A stretch of DNA of 64,000 nt from Setophaga petechia (lineage: Eukaryota > Chordata > Aves > Passeriformes > Parulidae): NCBI GenBank assembly GCA_024362935.1, contig JANCRA010000030.1, positions 7,112,096 to 7,176,095 of the forward strand. Reading direction: 5' to 3'. Every line of letters begins with the position of its first letter. Within the stretch, counting starts at the first letter, position 1. The notes under the pieces were generated by a model. The model was not told where the DNA came from. It saw only the letters and a list, made by a program, of their open reading frames with translations, and did no database searches. The translations under genes and the position numbers were made by a program. Positions 57,681 through 64,000 of this stretch are shown here, piece by piece.

Positions 57681-60600
57681 GGCATGGCAAAGCCCGAGCA
57701 GCACCCTCTGCCTGCACCAGCAGCAGACACGGTTTCCAAACACGAGCTGTGTGCCGGGATCGCGCTGTCCCTGCCGGTCACCTCGGAAATACCACAGCAT
57801 CTCCCCGGCAGGAACACCCAAACACCCCAGAGAGAAGCGAAGGTGGAATATTTGGAGGAGAAACGAGCAAAGCTCTCTGTAGGTACGTGATTTTTCTCGC
57901 AGGAAGCCGTGCCTGGCAGCGATGCTTCAGCTGAACTGCGATTTTTGCAGCCGCTCCGGGGACTCGTCTGACGCTTCCCTGTGAAATCCTCCCCGCTCCC
58001 GGCACGCTCCCGCAGCATCACAGCACATTCCAGCCCCAACAGAGCCTCTGTGGCATCTTTTACATCCAAGTCCACACCTCTCTCTGCTGGGATCAGCGCC
58101 AGTCGGTGAATCTTTGAACCTCCAGGCATTTTGATCCCCTTCAGCTGAAGTGAGCCCAGCTAAGGGAGAGGTTGGGAGATGAGGAATCCATCACAGGGAT
58201 GAGGAGATCCCCAGGGGATTTCAAAGCAGCCACATCACTCAGAAATTTGGGGGTTTCTCTTGCCTTGGCAGCCACTTTTCTGGTATTTATAGTGATGGAT
58301 TTCCCCCTTTAATCCCAAACACTCTGTAAAGAGTAAAGAGAGGAGCAGGCTTTGCCTGGTGCCAGCTCTGTGGGGACAAGGCAGTGCTGCTACCAGAGGT
58401 CCATCGTGGTCCAGGGACCAGCTCTTCACTGGGAAAATTACAACCACACAGGAGTTTTCCTGCTGGTTTGCTGAGGTGGGAAGGAAGGGGAGGAAATCCC
58501 AGCTGTGTGGCCTGCTCAGCACTTGCAACTCCCCCAGTGTAATGAGCTTATGAGCTCCTGCAGCTCAGATGAACTCGTTCCTAGAGCAAAGCCTCAGAGC
58601 CAGACCTAAAGCTGGTGGTGCCCAGGGCTCTGTCCCCTGCTGAGCAAGATCATCTCCTTTATCCCCTCCCCAGGAGAGGCCAGCCAGCTCAGCCTTGGAG
58701 AGCCTAAGCTGGACTTCAGCAGCAATTCAAAGGGGAAAAATGGGTTTTTTTCACCAAAGCCAGTTTTCCATGGTTGTCTCACCACCTAAGGATTTTGTGA
58801 TTGTTATCTAGGAAAGGGAGGAAGAAGAGGACAGGTTTGAGGAGCAGGAGGGCAGGGCTGGAGCAGCAGTGGGTGAACAGAAGGGAAATGGGAGGGCTGG
58901 GCTGGGTGTGTGGGATCTGAGCAGTTCCCAAGGGCTCTCCCAGCACTGACAGAGCCCCACAGCAGCAGCAGGTGAGGCACAGGAGAGCTGGAGGCAGGGG
59001 GACAGCACGGTCCTGCTGCAGGCAGAGCCCTCTGCTCCGTCCCAGGGCTCCACCGAGTGGAACTCACTCACCCCACTGCCCCTCAGAACAAAACACTGAA
59101 GATATTAGGGAGAAATAGGAAGATATGTGAGCCCACGACATGATTTCCTCTCTGAGGAGTAGGAAATCATCAGTGAGCAGGAATTCTGCCTGCTCTGGGC
59201 TTGAGCAGAGCCACAGCTCATCCCTCCCTCCCTGTGAGCAGCATCCCTGTCACCTGGGCCAGGGGAGGGAGGACAGCTGGGCCCTGGCTCCTGCCAGGAA
59301 TTCACTTTTATTTTTTTTAATAAAGATTAATTCAGTGCTCTGGAATGGGCTGAATAGAGGGGTGGGCTCCAAGTGGCTCCTGCTGTGGTCCCCCAGCCCC
59401 CTCTCCCCGCCCTCGGCTCAGGTGCTCAGAGCAGCTGCTTTATCCCTGGCTAATGACATTTATTTTCTCCTCAGTGCCTCGGGGAGGGCTCTTTCTCTCG
59501 CCCTCCCTGCTGATGTGAATCCTGCTGCCCTATTATGCTGATCTGAGACCTTTTTTTTGCTGTTGAAGTGCTGCTGAGCTCCCCTGCATCCCCCATCTGT
59601 GCCCCCCAGCCTGCTCTTCCTTCATTTCCCAGCACTGAAGCAAAGAGCAAACCCCCTCACATTTTCAGCTTGGATCAGGCCCCTTACTTGGCTGGGACAG
59701 GCTGAGCCTTACTTTTGGGTTTTTGGGAAGTTCCCTCTAAAGCATCCTTCAGAAAAGGCAATTACCACAGTGCCATTAAAGCTTTCCCCACTGCACAGGC
59801 AGATAAGTCGCTGGGAGCTTTTTGAAATAACCTTTAAACAATAGATCCTGTCTTGTTTACTGAATGTTCCTGAACTCAACAGTAATGCATCCAGATGTCA
59901 CCCCTGCCTACCGTAGGCCTAACTATTTCTGGAAACACACCAAAGGCAAATTGCTTGGATAATGTCAGATATGGTTGCAAAAAGAATATGACAAGTTTCC
60001 ATCTCCTTGATAAAAGCTGTGGAGCAGAGAGTTATTTCCCAGGGCAGCAGAGCCCTGTGTACCTTCCACTCAGCCCCGTGGAGGAGCTGCATCCCCTCCT
60101 CCTTCAGCTCATGGGCAGGTGGACCATGGCACGTGTTTTCCAGCTTCCAGCTCAGGAAAACATCAGTGTTGCTGTCCAGAGAAGCTCAGCACACCCACAA
60201 TATCCGTGTCTGGGGCTGCAGGTGGCTTTTGTCCTGCTGGAGAGAGATGGGGTGAAGCACTGGAGATGGTGAGCAGGGGCTGAGCTGCCCTGGTGATGCC
60301 TCAGCTCCTCTTGTGCCATTGTGGGGAGTGGAGTTAAATGAGTTAAATGCCAGCTCTGAGCTGTTCAATGAGCAGGAGAAAAGCCTGTGTGAAGTGAGAG
60401 GGTGACAGAACTCACCAGCCCCTGGCTCGTTCCTGTCTCCACTCCTCGTCCAAGGGGAGCTCACGCTGAGGGAGGAGCTGCACCCAACATTGTCCCTGCT
60501 GAGATTTCTCCAGAGAGAAATCTGCACTCTTGGACCCACAGGATGGGGTAAAATCATCATTGTGGTGGCTCTGGCCTAAATCCAGTCCTGTCCCCCCTCA

Positions 60601-63189
60601 GTGATGCCTCTGAGAATCACATCTCCATGGAGCCTGCTCCTCCTGCTGCTGCCCTGAGCTGCTGTTAGTGGGTCAGGGCTGTTATTAACCTTTCCAGAAC
60701 AAAGAGGTCCAGGGATATTTCCAAATATGATTCTGACCTTTAATTTGGTTTCCCAGCCTTTCCAGCTGCCCTCTGCCCAGGGCTGCTCCGCAGGTTCCTG
60801 AGGTCCCAGCCCTGTCTGGGTTGGTGCTGGCTGTGAGCTGAATGTGGCTGAAAGGTCTGGAGAGGGTCAGAGTCCACCACCCACCTATCTGTCACCCCTC
60901 TGCCCAGCTGCACTGCTGGGACTGTTTGCTCAGGCCAAGGGAGCCAATCCTACCAAAAGAGATCACAAGGAGAGAAGGAGACAACACACAATGACCTGGG
61001 AGAAAAAGCATTTAGACAGGGAATGAGCTGCAAGTTCAACCCCAACAGCTGCCACCTCTGCTCCATCCTTCCCTGCACCTCTTCAATGTCACAAGCTGCA
61101 TCACCAGCCGTGGCTGCAGGAGCCCTGCCAGCATGCAGCACCTCTTTCCTGGCCATGTCCTTCTCCATATCCATGACAACACCACAGCCAGGTACGAGAA
61201 CAGCCCGAGTGACAAGGGACCAGCCAGCCCTGCTGCTTCCACCAGCTCTGCACTGCCCGAGGGAAAAGTCTGAGTCAGGCAAATCCCTTGGAGCTTGGCC
61301 AGCTGCAAAACCCCTCCTTGCCCCACGTGCTGGGCGCTGAGGACACATCCTGCCATCCCAGAGGTCAGTGGCACAGACTGTGCCAGGCTGTGAGCCTGCA
61401 GCAAAGCTCTCTGGGCTGCACATAAACGCCTGAGGGAACTGAGCACCTTCATCTCTCTGAATCTGGCACCCAGCAAAACTTTTATAGACCCTAAAGGGGT
61501 GCTGAGGAATGGCAGTAGGGTCAGAGTGGGAAATACTTAGAAAGGTTTGGGTCAATAAACCATGGGTGGTGAGTCTGTCCCTTACCCACTGCTGAACTCA
61601 GAGAGAAAAGGGTTCAGGCTTGACTCTCGTGTCACCTCCACGAAGGTTTAGGGACTGCCAGAGATTCAGTGGAAAAGGGTGAGGAGATGTGACAGCCAGA
61701 TCCTCTGCCAGGCTCTGCTGGAACACAGCTTGGACACAACCAGGAGCTGCTACTGATGTTCTGCCACTCCTTGTGCCCAGGTAGGCACAGGTATTTCAGT
61801 GTTTGTAACCTGTGCCCACTGGCAATAAACCAGAAAGGAACAAATGCTGCTTCCTTCCTTCCCCTCAAATCCCCACATCCTTTCTGAACGAGAACCAATG
61901 TACTGCAGGGTGATAAATCAACATCAGTAGCTTTGCAGGGGATTTTGTTGAAGTTCTTTATCTCTCCTGAGCACCAGCACCATTCCTTAAGAGGTCCTGT
62001 CATCACTCTGCACAGAAATCCTGACATGCAGGGGGAAGGAGGTTACACTTCTAATTACAGCTGCACAATCTTTAAGGTGTTTAAAATCTCTTTTCACCAA
62101 CTGACAGCCCCTGATGCACCTTTCTGCTCGTTTCAGGCAAGAAGAAAATCAACCTCAGAGACTGCAAACAACTCCAGTTATTCACAAGCCATTGCAGTGG
62201 GGCAGGAGCCTCAGCACAGGTGTGGGATAGCTGAGGCACTCACTTCATGTACAATTCCTGTCAACTGCTTTCCCTCACAGCACTGTAATTTAGATGCTTC
62301 CTCAGCGAAGACAAGATGTGATGACTAAAAATCCCATCCTACTGGGTACTTTTGCTCAAATGAAGTCACCCAGGAGCACCATCTGCACTCTGAAAACCGG
62401 GATAACCCGCCAGGTTCCCAAAAATGACAGCCATACATCACGACAGACTCAAGTGCAGAGTTTTCCCTTCTAGGTTTTATGCTGATTCCGCTGCTCGTTT
62501 CAGGCTGGAATACAATCTGTTGAACCTCAAAGTGCTGTCTTCTCTTACCTTGAATTTATTCTGGCAGGGAACTGTCGACCTTAATGAGTATGAGCACACC
62601 CCCACTACCTCCCAAGTTTGGTGATCTGTTATGTGAAATATAAATAATCCTGTCTGAAAGCGGTCGATATGGGGAAATGAAAAGCCATCTTCCCTTGGGG
62701 GATCTCTCTCTCCCTCCCACAGCCCCCCTGAGCCCTCAGGCTACCTTTAATGTGCTGAGCAGCATCCATGTGGCTCTGAGAGCACAGACCTTGATGGCTG
62801 CTGGATGCAGAGTGACAAAAAACAACCCACAGGTGACAGTGCCATCACCTTCCTCTCATTCTGCCCTGGATCCCTCTCCAGCACTGAGTGTGAGCTGATG
62901 GGATGATCTCCCACCCAACCCAGCACCAGCGTGTCCTACAAACTCATTGGGATGGAGAGGGGGATTCTGATGTCCTTTGGGGCCAGCACATGAGATGGAA
63001 ACAAAGTGAATCACATGGCTCCAGGTGGGATGTCCAGCCAATGAAGAGAGGCCGGTTCCAGTCCCACCCTGAGCGTGTAAAGGGGACCGAGGTGCCCCTG
63101 GGGCAGAGAAGGACACGACCTGCACACCCAGGACAGCCATGGCACGGGGGCAGCTTTCCCATTCCATGCCTGAAAGGTCTTTCACGACA
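57681..63189. other. FAM163B intron 1, right part, mostly unique-looking
   Basis: CpG density is raised at 57,700-58,020. No coding exon recognised. Stretches such as 59,760-60,010 and 62,400-62,680 are non-repetitive, contain scattered CpG and would be candidates for conserved elements, but this cannot be judged without alignment. Confidence 0.45.
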
Positions 63190-64000
63190 TTCCTAGCGAG
63201 CTTTGGAGCTGAGGCTGCTGTAGGATGAGGGAAAGCCGAGCCTGGAGCAGCCCAGGGTTTCCCAGGCAGGTCTGAGCCGGCGGGACCTGCCCCATTCCCA
63301 GGCTGCGGCGGAGCGGATGCCGCGCGGTTCTCCATGTCCCTCCTCACCGTCTCCCCCTCCAGATCCCTTCCCTGCCCGCTCCCGGCAGCGGGGCTGTCCT
63401 GTGCCCGCTGCCCTCCTTGCAGGCATGCCCGGGCTGCGGGGTTCGCTGTCGATTCCCCGGAGCAGCCAGCCCAGGCAGTTTCGGATGCACCGGCAAGCGG
63501 GCGGCGGGGGCGGGAGCGAAGCAAACAGGGAAAAAACACCGCGAGAGACCCCAGCGCTGGGAGATGCGGGGAGAAGGGGCCCGGCAGAGCCCGGCAGAGC
63601 CGGGGGGGTCCCGCGGAGCCCCCGCGCCGGTGCCTTCTCCCGCTCCGCTTACCTTCACACGGGGGAATGAATGGGGCCGGCTCGCTCAGGTGAGGACCGC
63701 GTCTGCCGAAGTCTCCCGCTCGGAGAGCATCAATACCAAAATAAACGTTTCTAAGAAAAAAAAATCTTAAAAATGAAATAACGATTAAAAAATATATCTA
63801 TTAAAAATAAGCGGCAGGAAGGAGGCTGAGGAGGAGGCGGGCGGCAGCGGAGCAGGCAGCCGGCAGCAGCCACCCCTGTCGGCACATGGCCGGGCCGGCG
63901 GCTCTGCGGGGGCCGCTCCCGCCTCCCCGCCCCGCTCCCAGCGCCGCGGGGCCGCCAATGACGGCCCGGGAGCGGGGCCGAACCGAGCGGCGCCCGCCGA
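63190..64000 (-). promoter_or_regulatory. FAM163B: FAM163B CpG-island promoter
   Basis: Very high GC and CpG from about 63,230 to the right edge, except for an A/T-rich pocket at about 63,735-63,811. On minus this pocket includes TATATTTTTTAA and could act as a TATA-like or open region. Orientation toward FAM163B is inferred from the GTAAGC donor at 63652-63651. The start site is undetermined and may lie in the GC-rich block 63,812-64,000. Confidence 0.6.
63653..63760 (-). other. FAM163B: Candidate FAM163B non-coding exon 1 (3' end defined, 5' end approximate)
   Basis: Minus-strand sequence ending CCCCGTGTGAAG followed by the consensus donor GTAAGC. FAM163B needs an upstream leader exon because its coding exon opens directly after an acceptor. 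If transcription starts upstream of 63,730, the leader has an ATG (63730-63728) with a 14-codon frame ending TGA. Confidence 0.45.

Larger units (their letters stand above)
42141..63652 (-). other. FAM163B: FAM163B intron 1 (about 21.5 kb)
   Basis: Inferred from the acceptor at 42141 and a GTAAGC donor at 63652-63651 in the CpG island. It is rich in tandem repeats, CR1 fragments and local duplications (annotated separately). No other gene was recognised on either strand. Confidence 0.65.

Noticed and set aside
57377..57934. 185-codon open frame
   Set aside because: Runs through the 41-43-bp satellite-like array; the period is not a multiple of three and there is no conserved protein.

Overview
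This window is nuclear DNA from a bird, most likely a songbird (passerine). The evidence is vertebrate split genes with GT-AG introns, CR1 LINE 3' ends, LTR segments that resemble families I know as common in passerine genomes, many GC-rich minisatellites, and the gene order MYMK - ADAMTSL2 - FAM163B. That order is the conserved block on human 9q34.2, which corresponds to chicken/zebra finch chromosome 17. The species assignment is inference; the gene identities come directly from translated exons.

Layout. (1) 1-2,327, minus strand: first coding exon of MYMK (myomaker), 45 codons, plus part of its first intron; the other exons lie beyond the left edge. A TATA-like sequence and a CAGCTG E-box sit just upstream. 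(2) 2,328-11,160: about 8.8 kb of intergenic DNA between the divergent MYMK and ADAMTSL2, with a (GT)n tract, a 720-bp 23-bp-unit minisatellite and a CpG-rich patch with no gene. (3) 10,781-38,940, plus strand: complete ADAMTSL2, with a CpG-island promoter, a non-coding exon 1 and 18 coding exons. I could join these in phase without a break into a 965-residue secreted protein: signal peptide, TSR1, Cys-rich module, spacer, N-glycosylated connecting region, TSR2-7 and PLAC domain. Its introns carry CR1s, LTRs and several minisatellites, three of which run up to or close to a 3' splice site. (4) About 39,425-64,000, minus strand: FAM163B, tail to tail with ADAMTSL2. It has two coding exons (214 residues), a 21.5-kb first intron full of tandem repeats, and a CpG-island promoter at the right edge. 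Its protein carries an eight-copy, in-frame octapeptide (EPPTSFLQ-type) array where the human protein, as I recall it, has one copy.

The three genes do not form one pathway: myomaker acts in myoblast fusion, ADAMTSL2 is a matrix glycoprotein linked to fibrillin/LTBP and TGF-beta control, and FAM163B is a small neural single-pass membrane protein. They are neighbours by conserved synteny.

I found no new enzyme system, RNA gene or mobile system with coding capacity. The most notable points are the FAM163B coding minisatellite; a 10-bp minisatellite that forms the polypyrimidine tract of an ADAMTSL2 exon; a ~310-bp block present both beside the last ADAMTSL2 exon and in the FAM163B intron; pairs of direct repeats about 3.4 kb apart; a higher-order satellite-like array in the FAM163B intron; and a 56-nt exon-like segment in ADAMTSL2 that would truncate the protein if spliced in. 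Most long open frames in the window are by-products of stop-free minisatellites and are not annotated as genes.
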